From Arthrobacter sp. ok362 (GTDB lineage: Bacteria > Actinomycetota > Actinomycetes > Actinomycetales > Micrococcaceae): a stretch of 64,000 bases of DNA. Position 1 is the stretch's first letter, and each line of letters starts with the position of its first letter. The stretch is taken from assembly GCF_900102785.1 (NCBI RefSeq), contig NZ_FNGC01000008.1:179349-243348 (forward strand). The letters are read 5' to 3'. The notes beneath the pieces are model-generated. The model worked only from the letters and a program-made list of their open reading frames with translations, had not been told where the DNA came from and did no database searches. Positions 35,031 through 43,952 of this stretch are shown in pieces. The position numbers were made by a program, and so were the translations under genes.

Positions 35031-35917
35031 TGAGCGCAGTAGTTCACGCCCACCCCCAGTCCGGCCCCGTACTCGGAGTCACCGGCAAGCCCAACCGTGC
35101 CCTGTCCGACGCGGGCCTGCGCGGCCGCTGGTGGCGATTCGCCCTGATCCTCGCCATCACCGCCGTCGTGCTCGTCCCCATCATGGTCACCGTGGTGCTC
35201 GCCGTCACGCCCGGTCCCACCAGCACAGCCACTGGCTTCACGCTGGAAAACTTCGGCTCCGTCTTCTCCGAGACACTCGCCTCGACCTGGCTGCAGAACA
35301 GCCTCATCACCACGCTGTCCACTGTGACCGTCGCGGTGGCCGTCGCCGCACCGGCAGGTTACGTCCTCTCCCGCGGCCGCAGCAAAGCAGTCTCCGGCTA
35401 TTCCCTGCTCTTGTTCGTCATGCAGTCGCTGCCCATCATCACCTCGGTGGTGCCCCTGTTCATCCTCTTCGCCGGCATGGGCCTCGTGGACAACCTGATG
35501 GGCCTGACCATCATCTACGTCGGCTCGACCATGACCGTGGCCACCTGGATGATGGCCGCCTACTTCGACTCCATCCCCATCAGCCTGGAAGAAGCCTCTT
35601 GGATCGATGGTTGCTCCGTCTTCGGCAGCTTCACCAAGGTGGTGCTGCGCAACTCCCTCCCGGGCGTCCTCTCCACCGCCATCTTCGCCTTCCTGCTGGC
35701 CTGGAACGACTACCTGGTGGCCATTGTGTTCCTCCGCTCCACAGAAATCTTCACGCTGCCCATGGGCGTGCAGTCCTTCTTCCAGCAGAATCAAACGGAC
35801 TGGACATCCGTCATGGCCCTGGCCGTGGTCATGATGCTCCCGCCCATCATCGTCTTCGCCGCCCTCAACAAGTACTTCAGCGTTGGCGGTATCGGCGGAT
35901 CCCTCGCCGGCCGCTAG
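35030..35917 (+). CDS. Sugar ABC transporter permease (MalG-like)
   Basis: A 295-residue partner permease with six predicted helices. Its EAA loop reads LEEASWIDGCSVFGSFTKVV. A long N-terminal tail precedes the first helix. It is coupled to the upstream permease and, with it, forms the channel for the sugar bound by the lipoprotein. Confidence 0.94.
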   Translation: MSAVVHAHPQSGPVLGVTGKPNRALSDAGLRGRWWRFALILAITAVVLVPIMVTVVLAVTPGPTSTATGFTLENFGSVFSETLASTWLQNSLITTLSTVTVAVAVAAPAGYVLSRGRSKAVSGYSLLLFVMQSLPIITSVVPLFILFAGMGLVDNLMGLTIIYVGSTMTVATWMMAAYFDSIPISLEEASWIDGCSVFGSFTKVVLRNSLPGVLSTAIFAFLLAWNDYLVAIVFLRSTEIFTLPMGVQSFFQQNQTDWTSVMALAVVMMLPPIIVFAALNKYFSVGGIGGSLAGR

Positions 35918-35998
35918 GCACCCAACCCACAACCCCGACGCCGGCCGGCCCGCCCCCGTCCCCCACATCTTCGAAACCAACTCCCGCAAAGGAATCCC

Positions 35999-36754
35999 AT
36001 GTCGTATTCAATTCAGCTGTACACCCTCCGCAACGCCCTGCAGGAAGACCTGCCCCGCACCATCAAGAAGGTCGCCGAGCTCGGCTTCACCCAGGTTGAG
36101 CCCTACAACTTCGTGGCGACGGCCACTGAGCTCGGCGCGGCCCTGAAGGAAAACGGCCTGACCGCCCCGTCCGGGCACGCCCCGTTGCTGAGCCAAGACC
36201 AGGACGAGATCTTCACCGCGGCCAAGGAACTGGGCATCAGCACAGTGATCGATCCGTACCTCCCGGCCGAGCACTGGCAGTCCGCCGAGGACATCCAGAC
36301 CACCGCAGCGAAGCTCAACGCCGCCGCCAAGAAGGGCGCCGAGTACGGCATCCGCGTCGGCTACCACAACCACGCCTGGGAGCTGGAGTCCAGCATCGAG
36401 GGCCAGACCGCTCTGGAGTACTTCGCCGGGCTCCTGGACCCGGAACTCGTCCTGGAAGTGGACACCTACTGGGCCGCCGTCGGCGGCCAGGACCCGGCCC
36501 AGCTGCTGAAACGCCTCGGCGACCGCGTCAAGTTTATCCACATCAAGGACGGCCCCCTCACCACGGACACCAAGGCGCAGCTGCCGGCCGGCCAGGGCAA
36601 GATCGCCGTATGGGATGTCATCAACGCGGCACAGTCCCTCGAAGTCGGCGTCGTGGAATTCGACGACTACTCCGGCGACATCTTCGACGGCATCGCCCAG
36701 AGCCTCGATTACCTGCAGAGCGGTTCCGCCGGCGCGCAGGGCGTGAACGCATGA
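35999..36754 (+). CDS. Sugar phosphate isomerase/epimerase-type TIM barrel protein (short)
   Basis: A 251-residue AP-endonuclease-2-like TIM barrel. GYHNHAWELE, LVLEVDTYWAAVGG and KFIHIKDGP hold the metal-binding His, Asp and His, and GVVEFDDY the last acidic ligand. Relatives include sugar epimerases, 3-keto-glycoside hydratases/lyases and inosose dehydratase. AAAGGAATCCC precedes the ATG. Its stop overlaps the next oxidoreductase's ATG (ATGA). Confidence 0.88.
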   Translation: MSYSIQLYTLRNALQEDLPRTIKKVAELGFTQVEPYNFVATATELGAALKENGLTAPSGHAPLLSQDQDEIFTAAKELGISTVIDPYLPAEHWQSAEDIQTTAAKLNAAAKKGAEYGIRVGYHNHAWELESSIEGQTALEYFAGLLDPELVLEVDTYWAAVGGQDPAQLLKRLGDRVKFIHIKDGPLTTDTKAQLPAGQGKIAVWDVINAAQSLEVGVVEFDDYSGDIFDGIAQSLDYLQSGSAGAQGVNA

Positions 36755-37878
36755 GCGCCGCACCGAATCAGGCAACCGGGCGCGGCCCGGTGGGCGTAGC
36801 GGTCATTGGCGCCGGCAACATCAGTAAGCAGTACTTGGACAACCTGACGGTCTTCCCCGACCTGAAGGTCCACGTCATCGCCGACCTCTTCGAGGACGCC
36901 GCCGCGGCGCGCGCCAAAGAATATGGGATCCCCGAGTCCGGCGGCGTGGACGCCGCCCTGAACCACCCCGACGTCGAGATCATCGTGAACCTGACCATCC
37001 CTGCCGCCCACGTCGAAGTGGCCACGGCCGCCGTCAATGCCGGCAAGCACGTCTGGACGGAAAAGCCGTTCTCGCTGGACCGCGAATCCGGCCTCGGACT
37101 GCTGAAAACGGCCGACGCCGCCGGGCTCCGGCTCGGCTGCGCCCCGGACACGTTCCTCGGCGCCGGACTGCAGACCGCGCGGCGAATTATCGAACGCGGC
37201 GACATCGGCACACCGCTGACGGCCATGACCACGTTCCAGACGCCGGGGCCGGAATCCTGGCACCCGAACCCGGCGTTCCTGTTCCAGTACGGCGCCGGGC
37301 CCCTGTTCGACATGGGCCCGTACTACCTCACCGCGCTGGTGCAGACGTTCGGGTCCGTGCGCCGGGTCGCGGCCATCGGCTCCAAGGCCAAGGAAGTCCG
37401 GGTGATCGGCTCCGGCCCCAAGCTGGGCGAGGAGTTCATCGTGGACGTCCCCACCCACGTGTCCGCGATGGCACAGTTCGAAGGTGGCGCGTCATCCCAC
37501 AGCGTCTTTTCGTTCGAGTCGCCGCGGCAGCGGATGGGCTTTGTGGAGATCACGGGCACGGAAGCAACCATTTCGCTGCCGGATCCAAACTATTTCACCG
37601 GCGACGTCAAGCTTTGGCGCGCGGGCGACGAGGACTGGACCAACGTTCCCGCCACCGGCCCCAGCCAGGGCCGCGGCATGGGCGTGCTGGACATGGCCCG
37701 CTCCATCCGGGCCGGCATCCCGCACCGCGCCACCGGCAACCTCGCCTACCACGTGCTGGACACCATGGTCTCAATCTCCGAATCCGTGGAATCAGGCACC
37801 TTTGTCAATGTCGAAAGCTCCGCCCCCGCCTCCCCCGCCCTCCCCGAGGACTGGGACCCCACCGCGTCCACACTCTAG
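36751..37878 (+). CDS. Gfo/Idh/MocA-family oxidoreductase (second in sugar locus)
   Basis: A 375-residue NAD(P)-dependent dehydrogenase. The Rossmann entry is VAVIGAGNISKQYLDNL and the EKP motif is WTEKPFSLD. The C-terminal substrate domain has FDMGPYYLTALVQTFGSV, with the GPYY-His-like position filled by Tyr. Translationally coupled to the TIM-barrel gene. Substrate unknown; the family acts on free or glycosidic sugars. Confidence 0.9.
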   Translation: MSAAPNQATGRGPVGVAVIGAGNISKQYLDNLTVFPDLKVHVIADLFEDAAAARAKEYGIPESGGVDAALNHPDVEIIVNLTIPAAHVEVATAAVNAGKHVWTEKPFSLDRESGLGLLKTADAAGLRLGCAPDTFLGAGLQTARRIIERGDIGTPLTAMTTFQTPGPESWHPNPAFLFQYGAGPLFDMGPYYLTALVQTFGSVRRVAAIGSKAKEVRVIGSGPKLGEEFIVDVPTHVSAMAQFEGGASSHSVFSFESPRQRMGFVEITGTEATISLPDPNYFTGDVKLWRAGDEDWTNVPATGPSQGRGMGVLDMARSIRAGIPHRATGNLAYHVLDTMVSISESVESGTFVNVESSAPASPALPEDWDPTASTL

Positions 37879-37888
37879 GAATCAGGCA

Positions 37889-39079
37889 ATGAACTCCCCA
37901 GACAGCAAGGACCGCACCAACCCGGACAACACCCCCCTGGGGGTGGCCATGATCGGGTACGCGTTCATGGGCAAGGCCCACTCGAATGCCTGGCGGAACG
38001 TCGGTTCCTTCTTCGACGTCCCGGCCTTCGAACAGCGCGTTCTGGTCGGACGCGACCCGGCGGGGGTCGCCGAGGCCGCCGCCAAATACGGCTGGGCCGA
38101 GTCCGCCACTGACTGGCGCGCGGTGATCGCCCGCGATGACGTCCACATCGTCGATATCTGCGCCCCTGGACTCATGCACGCGGAAATCGCCATCGCCGCT
38201 CTGGCCGCCGGCAAGCACGTCCTCGTCGAAAAGCCGCTGGCCAACACCCTGGCCGAGGCCGAGGCAATGGCGGCGGCGGCCCGGAGCGCCCAGGACAACG
38301 GGGTGCAGTCCATGGTCGGCTTCAACTACCGCCGGGTCCCGGCCCTGGCGCTGGCCCGCGAGCTGATCGCAGAGGGGCGCCTCGGCACCATCCGGCACGT
38401 CCGCGCGGCGTATTTGCAGGACTGGCTTGTGGATCCGGAGTCGCCCATGACCTGGCGGCTGAACAAGGAGACCGCTGGCTCCGGCGCCCTCGGTGACATC
38501 GCCTCGCACGCGATCGACCAGGTCCTGTTCCTCCTCGGCGACCAGGTCACCGAGGTCTCCGGCCGGCTGCACACCTTTACCCCGCAGCGCCCCGGCCGCC
38601 ACGGACCGGAAGAAGTAACGGTCGACGACGCCGCCTGGGCCACGCTGACCCTCGCCTCCGGGGCCGTCGCCTCGGTGGAGGTCTCCCGCGTGGCCACCGG
38701 CCAGAAGAACTCACTCAAGCTGGAGATCTACGGGGACAAGGGTTCGCTTTTGTTCGATCTGGAGGACCTTAACGAGCTCGGCTTCCTGGACTCCACGCTG
38801 CCCGTCCGCGAGCAGGGTTTCCGCCGCATCCTCGTCAACGAACCCGAGCACCCGTATCTTGAAGCATGGTGGCCGCAAGGCCACGTCATCGGCTGGGAAC
38901 ACACGTTCACGCACGAGATCCGCGACTTCCTCCTGGCGGTCGGCAACGGAACGGCGCCCTCGCCGTCGTTCGAGGACGGCCTGAACGTCCAGCGGATCCT
39001 CGCCGCCGTGGAAGAATCCGCCAACGCCAAGTCCTCCATCATCCAGCTCACCCCCGCCGCCCCCACCGAAGGAGCCTGA
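37889..39079 (+). CDS. Gfo/Idh/MocA-family oxidoreductase, levoglucosan dehydrogenase-like (third in sugar locus)
   Basis: A 396-residue dehydrogenase. It has VAMIGYAFMGKAHSNAW, LVEKPLANT, SMVGFNYRRVPALALA, AAYLQDWLVDPESPMTWRL and AGSGALGDIASHAIDQ, a combination I associate with glycoside 3-dehydrogenases such as LgdA from Pseudarthrobacter. These oxidise the C3 hydroxyl of an anhydro- or glycosidic glucose with NAD+. AGGAATCAGG precedes the ATG. The assignment to a 3-keto-sugar pathway is inferred from resemblance and context. Confidence 0.87.
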   Translation: MNSPDSKDRTNPDNTPLGVAMIGYAFMGKAHSNAWRNVGSFFDVPAFEQRVLVGRDPAGVAEAAAKYGWAESATDWRAVIARDDVHIVDICAPGLMHAEIAIAALAAGKHVLVEKPLANTLAEAEAMAAAARSAQDNGVQSMVGFNYRRVPALALARELIAEGRLGTIRHVRAAYLQDWLVDPESPMTWRLNKETAGSGALGDIASHAIDQVLFLLGDQVTEVSGRLHTFTPQRPGRHGPEEVTVDDAAWATLTLASGAVASVEVSRVATGQKNSLKLEIYGDKGSLLFDLEDLNELGFLDSTLPVREQGFRRILVNEPEHPYLEAWWPQGHVIGWEHTFTHEIRDFLLAVGNGTAPSPSFEDGLNVQRILAAVEESANAKSSIIQLTPAAPTEGA

Positions 39080-39080
39080 C

Positions 39081-40076
39081 ATGCCCCGCCCGTACACCCT
39101 GTTCACCGGCCAGTGGGCCGACCTCCCCTTCGAGGAAGTCGCCAAGCTCGCCTCCGGCTGGGGCTACGACGGCCTGGAAATCGCCGTCTCCGGCGACCAC
39201 CTGGACGCCTGGCGCTGGGACGAGCCCGGCTACGTCGAGTCCAAACTCGCCGTGCTGGAAAAGTACAACCTGAAGGTCTGGGCCATCTCCAACCACCTCA
39301 AGGGCCAGGCCGTGTGCGATGACCCGATCGACTTCCGGCACGAGGCCATCGTCGGGGCCAAAGTCTGGGGCGACGGCGACCCCGAAGGCGTCCGCCAACG
39401 CGCCGCCGAGGAAATGCAACACACTGCCCGGCTCGCCAAGGCCCTCGGCGTCAACACCGTGGTCGGGTTCACCGGCTCCTCCATCTGGCAGTACGTCGCG
39501 ATGTTCCCGCCCGTGCCGGAAAAAGTGATCGAGGCCGGCTACCAGGACTTCGCCGACCGCTGGAACCCCATCCTGGACGTCTTCGACGAATGCGGGGTCC
39601 GCTTCGCCCACGAGGTCCACCCGAGTGAGATCGCCTACGACTACTGGACCACCGTCCGCACCCTCGAAGCGATCGGCCACCGGGAGGCGTTCGGGCTGAA
39701 CTGGGACCCGTCCCATTTCATGTGGCAGGGCATCGATCCGGTCTCCTTCATCTGGGACTTCAAGGACCGGATCTACCACGTGGACTGCAAAGACACCAAG
39801 CTGCGCCCCACCGGCCGGAACACCGTTCTGGGCTCCCACCTTCCCTGGGGCGACCCGCGCCGCGGCTGGGACTTCGTCTCCGCGGGACGGGGCGACGTGC
39901 CCTGGGAATCGTCCTTCCGTGCCCTGGCCGCGGTCGGCTACGACGGCCCCATCAGCATCGAATGGGAAGACGCCGGCATGGACCGGCTCCACGGCGCCCC
40001 CGAAGCCCTCGCGGCGCTCAAGAAGTTCGACTTCCCGGCGTCGAACACCTCCTTCGACGCCGCCTTCAAGCAGTAA
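39081..40076 (+). CDS. Sugar phosphate isomerase/epimerase-type TIM barrel protein (long)
   Basis: A 331-residue metal-dependent TIM barrel. Ligands are visible in VRFAHEVHPSEIAYD (Glu), GLNWDPSHFMWQG (Asp/His), RIYHVDCKDTK (His) and ISIEWEDAGMD (Glu). It starts one base after the preceding stop, the tightest spacing in the locus. A barrel of this size with a Gfo dehydrogenase fits epimerase or 3-keto-glycoside lyase/hydratase function. Confidence 0.88.
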   Translation: MPRPYTLFTGQWADLPFEEVAKLASGWGYDGLEIAVSGDHLDAWRWDEPGYVESKLAVLEKYNLKVWAISNHLKGQAVCDDPIDFRHEAIVGAKVWGDGDPEGVRQRAAEEMQHTARLAKALGVNTVVGFTGSSIWQYVAMFPPVPEKVIEAGYQDFADRWNPILDVFDECGVRFAHEVHPSEIAYDYWTTVRTLEAIGHREAFGLNWDPSHFMWQGIDPVSFIWDFKDRIYHVDCKDTKLRPTGRNTVLGSHLPWGDPRRGWDFVSAGRGDVPWESSFRALAAVGYDGPISIEWEDAGMDRLHGAPEALAALKKFDFPASNTSFDAAFKQ

Positions 40077-40094
40077 GGCGTTACGTCCCCAACC

Positions 40095-40810
40095 ATGGCG
40101 GAAAACACCATCGCGCCGCGCCAGCTGCAGCCCGGCCAGCGCTGCGAGGTCTGGATGGCCTCAGCGGCAACAGGGGCGCGCGAGCTCATCTTCACCACCA
40201 AGGAGCTGCTCCTCGAGGCGCCGAACTGGACACCTGACAATGCGGCGCTCGTGCTCAACGGGGCTGGGGCCTTGTGGAGACTCGACCTCGGCACCGGCTC
40301 GCTCGACGGGCTGCCCATCACCGGCATCCCGGATCTGAACAATGATCACGTGCTCGGGCCCACCGGCACCCGGGTCTACCTCTCCGCCAACGACGGCCAC
40401 ATCTACCGGGCCGAACTTGCAGGTGGCCCGGCAACCCGGATCACGGCGGATGAGCGGAGGCGTTCACCAGCCGCCCGGGCCATGCCCAAATTGCCCGCGT
40501 CCGCATGGGCGGCGGAAGCGGCGTTCAGCGCCTGATCGACAGCGAAACGGTCGACTGGTTCCCGCACATCTCACCCGACGGTTCCCTTGCCACCTACCTG
40601 AGGTTCCCGCCCGGAACCGTTGGCCATCCGGCCGACCTGCCGGTCGAAATCGTCGCCGTCGCGGTACAGGACTGGACCGCGACGCTGCACTCCTGGTCCC
40701 TGTTCGGCGGCCAGGGGACGCTCAACGTCAACAGCTGGTCCCCGGACTCGGCACGGTTCGCGTACGTCGCCTACCCGGTGGGCCGACCGGCGGATCCGTC
40801 CAGGGGCTAG
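40095..40810 (+). pseudogene. TolB-type beta-propeller protein, broken by an out-of-frame internal deletion
   Basis: The first 120 codons (from ATG 40095) read as TolB/WD40-like blades: GARELIFTTKELLLEAPNWT, VYLSANDGHIYRAEL, then TADE. The frame then fails. A second frame from about 40459 gives EAFTSRPGHAQIARVRMG, TVDWFPHISPDG and GTLNVNSWSPDSARFAYVAY, the C-terminal blades of the same family. Full-length relatives have about 60-70 additional residues in the middle, so a deletion not divisible by three has removed them and shifted the frame. It follows the sugar locus by 18 bp and was probably its last gene. Confidence 0.8.
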
Positions 40811-40813
40811 GGT
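40808..40813 (+). promoter_or_regulatory. -10 box (TAGGGT), leaderless spacing
   Basis: TAGGGT ends seven bases before the ATG of the GNAT gene. No Shine-Dalgarno sequence is present. Confidence 0.45.
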
Positions 40814-40820
40814 TTTAGCC

Positions 40821-41357
40821 ATGACGCACCAGATCCGGACAGCCACCGCGGACGACGCCGGGCGGCTGGCCGCACTCGCGGCCATCACCTTTCCGCTGGC
40901 GTGCCCGCCGGAATCCCGGCCGGAGGACATCGCGGCACACGTGGCCAATACCCTGAGCGAGGCCAATTTCCGCGCCTATCTGGCCGATCCCGCGGTAACG
41001 GTGCTAGTGATCGACGCCGACGGCGACCTCCGCGGCTACAGCCTGCTGGTGGCCCGCCCCACCCGGGACCCGGATGTCGCCGCGGTCCTGAACGAAGTGC
41101 CGTGCACCGAGCTCAGCAAGTGCTACGTCCACCCGGAGCACCACGGGCTCGGCGCCTCGGCCGAACTGATGCACGCCAGCATCGGCTCGGCCGCGGCGAC
41201 CGGCGCCCGCGGGCTCTGGCTCGGCGTGAACAGCCAAAACGCCCGGGCCATCCGGTTCTACGAGAAGTCCGGCTTCCGCAAGGTCGGCACCAAGTCCTTC
41301 CAGCTGGGCAACACCGTGGAACACGACTTCGTGATGGAGCGCCCGGTCGCGCCGTGA
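40821..41357 (+). CDS. GNAT-family N-acetyltransferase
   Basis: A 178-residue acetyl-CoA-dependent acetyltransferase. TELSKCYVHPEHHGLGASAE is the acetyl-CoA binding motif A, and LGVNSQNARAIRFYEKSGF the C-terminal motif. Substrate unknown. Eleven bases after the TolB pseudogene, with its own leaderless-type -10 box. Confidence 0.9.
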   Translation: MTHQIRTATADDAGRLAALAAITFPLACPPESRPEDIAAHVANTLSEANFRAYLADPAVTVLVIDADGDLRGYSLLVARPTRDPDVAAVLNEVPCTELSKCYVHPEHHGLGASAELMHASIGSAAATGARGLWLGVNSQNARAIRFYEKSGFRKVGTKSFQLGNTVEHDFVMERPVAP

Positions 41358-41455
41358 GCGCGAGCCCGCCCGGCCAGCCGAGACCAATACCAAGCCGTGA
41401 CGAAGCCGACAGGCCGCCGGGGAATGGACCCGGCGCCGCCGCGGTTGTTGGCGGC

Positions 41456-42184
41456 ATGAAGATTGAGATCTGGTCCGATGTCGCCTGTCCCTGGTGCTAC
41501 ATCGGCAAACGCCGTTTCGAAACCGCCCTCGCGGCCTTCCCGCACCGCGATTCCGTGGAGGTGCAGTGGCGCAGCTACCAGCTGGACCCCGCGCTCCCGG
41601 AGCACTACGACGGCACCGAACTGGACTACCTGAGCACGCGCAAGGGCATGGCACCGGCGCAGGTATCCCAGATGTTCGAGCACGTCGCGGCCCAGGCCAA
41701 GGCCGAGGGGCTGAACTACCGCTTCGACGCCGTCGTGGTGGCCAACAGCTTCACGGCCCACCGGCTGATCCACCTCGCCGCCGCCCACGGCAAGCAGGAC
41801 GCCGCGAAGGAACGCCTGCTCAGCGACCACTTCGAGCACGGCTTGGACATCGGCAGCCACGAGTACCTGACCGCCCTGGGCCTGGACCTCGGGCTCGACG
41901 CCGGCGAACTGGCGGAACTGTTCAGCACGGACACCTACGCCGACGCCGTCCGCCACGACATCGCTGAGGCCCGCGCCCTCGGCATCAGCGGCGTCCCGTT
42001 CTTCGTGATTGACCGCAAATTCGGGCTCTCCGGTGCCCAGCCCGCGGAGACATTCAAAGCGGCCCTCGAGCAGGCGTGGCAGGACAGCAACCCGCTGGTC
42101 ATGGTCAATGCCGCCGGTGCCGGCGACGCACCCGACAGCGACGAGGCCCCAGGCGCCTGCGGCCCTGACGGCTGCGCCGTCTGA
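41456..42184 (+). CDS. DsbA-family oxidoreductase (FrnE-like)
   Basis: A 242-residue thioredoxin-fold protein with inserted helical domain. The redox CPWC is in WSDVACPWCYIGKRRFE, and the cis-proline loop is GISGVPFFVIDRK. No signal peptide, so it is cytosolic, as in FrnE and 2-hydroxychromene-2-carboxylate isomerase relatives. The tail carries another cysteine pair (ACGPDGC), perhaps a resolving or metal-binding site as known in FrnE. Confidence 0.9.
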   Translation: MKIEIWSDVACPWCYIGKRRFETALAAFPHRDSVEVQWRSYQLDPALPEHYDGTELDYLSTRKGMAPAQVSQMFEHVAAQAKAEGLNYRFDAVVVANSFTAHRLIHLAAAHGKQDAAKERLLSDHFEHGLDIGSHEYLTALGLDLGLDAGELAELFSTDTYADAVRHDIAEARALGISGVPFFVIDRKFGLSGAQPAETFKAALEQAWQDSNPLVMVNAAGAGDAPDSDEAPGACGPDGCAV

Positions 42185-42199
42185 ACCCGGCGTCGTCGA

Positions 42200-42260
42200 A
42201 TTCGCCGGAAACGCCCGAGTTCGCTGGAAGTTTCCGGCGACGCCGCAGGTTTTCGGCGAA
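42200..42260. repeat. Nested palindromic element, copy F
   Basis: TTCGCCGGAA, TTCGCTGGAAG, TTTCCGGCGA and TTTTCGGCGAA, with one substitution in each of two arms. It lies 15 bp 3' of the DsbA-family gene and upstream of pncB. Confidence 0.85.
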
Positions 42261-42305
42261 CTCCCGGCCCTGGCCGCTCCCTGCTGCTCCGGGCGAAGCC
42301 CGGCC

Positions 42306-42311
42306 TAGAGT
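42306..42311 (+). promoter_or_regulatory. -10 box (TAGAGT), leaderless spacing
   Basis: TAGAGT ends five bases before the pncB ATG. GGAG between them is too close to serve as a good ribosome-binding site. Confidence 0.4.
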
Positions 42312-42316
42312 GGAGC

Positions 42317-43639
42317 ATGGACACTTCGGCCGGGCCGGGCGGACGCCGGACCTCCCTGTTTACCGACCACTACGAGCTGACCATGTTCCAGGCGGCTCTG
42401 CACTCCGGGGCCGCACACCGCCGGTCCGTCTTCCAGGCCTTTGCCCGGGGGCTGCCCCCCGGGCGCCGGTACGGCATCGTGGCCGGCACCGGCCGGCTCC
42501 TTGAGGGGATCGCGGACTTCCGCTTCGACCAGGACGACCTCGATTTTCTGGCCGGCGCCGGCGTGGTCCACGAGGACACGCTGGACCATCTGGGCGCCTT
42601 CCGGTTCTCCGGCGACATCTGGGGCTACCCGGAGGGTGAAGCGTATTTCCCGCACTCCCCCGTCCTGATCGTCGAATCGACGTTCGCCGAGGCCTGCGTC
42701 CTGGAGACCTACGTCCTGTCGGTGCTGAACCATGACAGCGCGATCGCGTCCGCCGCGTCCCGGATGACCAGCGCCGCCGGCGGCAGGCCCTGCATCGAGA
42801 TGGGATCCCGCCGCACCCACGAGGAAGCGGCCGCCGCGGCGGCCCGCGCGGCCGTGATCGCCGGCTTTTCCGGCACGTCCAACCTGGCCGCCGGGCGGCG
42901 TTACGGCCTCCGGACCATCGGCACCGCGGCCCACTCCTTCACCCTTCTCCACGATTCCGAGCGCGACGCCTTCGCGGCGCAGCTGGCCTCGCTGGGCCCC
43001 GGCACCACGCTGCTGGTGGACACGTACGACGTCGAAGCGGCGGTCCGCACCGCCGTCGGACTCGCCGGAGACAAACTCGGGGCTATCCGGCTGGACTCCG
43101 GAGACCTCGTAGCCCAGGCGCGCTGGGTACGCGAACTCCTGGACAGCCTAGGCAATACGCACACCAGGATCGTGGTGACCTCGGACCTGGACGAATTCTC
43201 CGTCGCCGCGCTCCGGTCTGCCCCGGCCGATTCCTATGGCATCGGCACGTCGCTGGTGACCGGATCCGGGGCGCCCACGGCCGGGATGGTCTACAAGCTG
43301 GTGAGCCGGGCCGGTGACTCCGGTGAGCTGACTGCCGTGGCGAAGACCTCGAAGGACAAGATCAACATGGGCGGGCGCAAGTTCGCCGTGCGCCGCCTCG
43401 ATGACCGCGGCATCGCCACCCACGAGGTCCTCGGCGTGGGCCACCAGCCGGCCACCGGCAGGAACGGACGCCCCCTCCTGCAGCAGTTCATGAAAGACGG
43501 CGAAATCCTGCCGGGCTGGACCGGGCCGGACGCGGTGGGGCGGGCGCAGGAACGGCACACGGCCTCCATGGCAGAGCTGCCCCGGGTGGTAGACAAGCTC
43601 CAGCCCGGCGAGCCCGCCATCCCGACCATCTATAGGTAG
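42317..43639 (+). CDS. pncB: Nicotinate phosphoribosyltransferase
   Basis: A 440-residue NAD-salvage enzyme that forms nicotinate mononucleotide from nicotinate and PRPP. FTDHYELTMFQAALHSG is the N-terminal hallmark, GTSNLAAGRRYGLRTIGTAAH holds the conserved histidine after a shortened tract, and AIRLDSGDL and FGIGTSLVTGSGAP-like sequence (YGIGTSLVTGSGAP) bind phosphates. C-terminal KINMGGRKFAVRR fits the family. It stands alone between element F and a short hairpin. Confidence 0.94.
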   Translation: MDTSAGPGGRRTSLFTDHYELTMFQAALHSGAAHRRSVFQAFARGLPPGRRYGIVAGTGRLLEGIADFRFDQDDLDFLAGAGVVHEDTLDHLGAFRFSGDIWGYPEGEAYFPHSPVLIVESTFAEACVLETYVLSVLNHDSAIASAASRMTSAAGGRPCIEMGSRRTHEEAAAAAARAAVIAGFSGTSNLAAGRRYGLRTIGTAAHSFTLLHDSERDAFAAQLASLGPGTTLLVDTYDVEAAVRTAVGLAGDKLGAIRLDSGDLVAQARWVRELLDSLGNTHTRIVVTSDLDEFSVAALRSAPADSYGIGTSLVTGSGAPTAGMVYKLVSRAGDSGELTAVAKTSKDKINMGGRKFAVRRLDDRGIATHEVLGVGHQPATGRNGRPLLQQFMKDGEILPGWTGPDAVGRAQERHTASMAELPRVVDKLQPGEPAIPTIYR

Positions 43640-43749
43640 GACAGCGGCCTACACGTAGGACCGCGCCGCCGAGGTGCAGGCGGGCGGCGCCGCGGTTCGC
43701 GGCCGCCACCCCGGACTCGAGTCCGATGTCCGGGACTGCTGGCCTGCTG

Positions 43750-43767
43750 GCCTGAGTGCGCTCAGGC
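43750..43767. terminator. Short hairpin after pncB
   Basis: GCCTGAG (43750-43756) and CTCAGGC (43761-43767) enclose TGCG. It lies between pncB and a convergent small gene, without a T-run, so it is a modest terminator candidate. Confidence 0.45.
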
Positions 43768-43796
43768 GCCTCGGGGCAGCGTTGTCGCTGCCGGTG

Positions 43797-43952
43797 TTAC
43801 CGTTCGTCGTCGATCTGCAGCTCGTCGAACCGGTGGTCTTTGACGGGAAAGTCTACGGGGCCGAGTCCCTTGTCTTCCGCGGTGAGCAGGCGCAGCTCCA
43901 GCAGGTCTTCGGCCAGGCTGGCGTCGGGGCCGGCCGTGTCGTCTTCGGTCAT
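43797..43952 (-). CDS. Small acidic protein, unknown
   Basis: A 51-residue open frame on the minus strand, from ATG 43952 to TAA. Almost every codon ends in G or C, which matches real genes here. It is strongly acidic: TEDDTAGPDASLAEDLLELR near the start and FDELQIDDER at the end. There is no signal peptide or known motif. No Shine-Dalgarno is visible; CAAATT ends five bases upstream and could be a leaderless -10 box. It is probably a genuine small gene that automatic calling could miss. Confidence 0.55.
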   Translation of the reverse strand: MTEDDTAGPDASLAEDLLELRLLTAEDKGLGPVDFPVKDHRFDELQIDDER

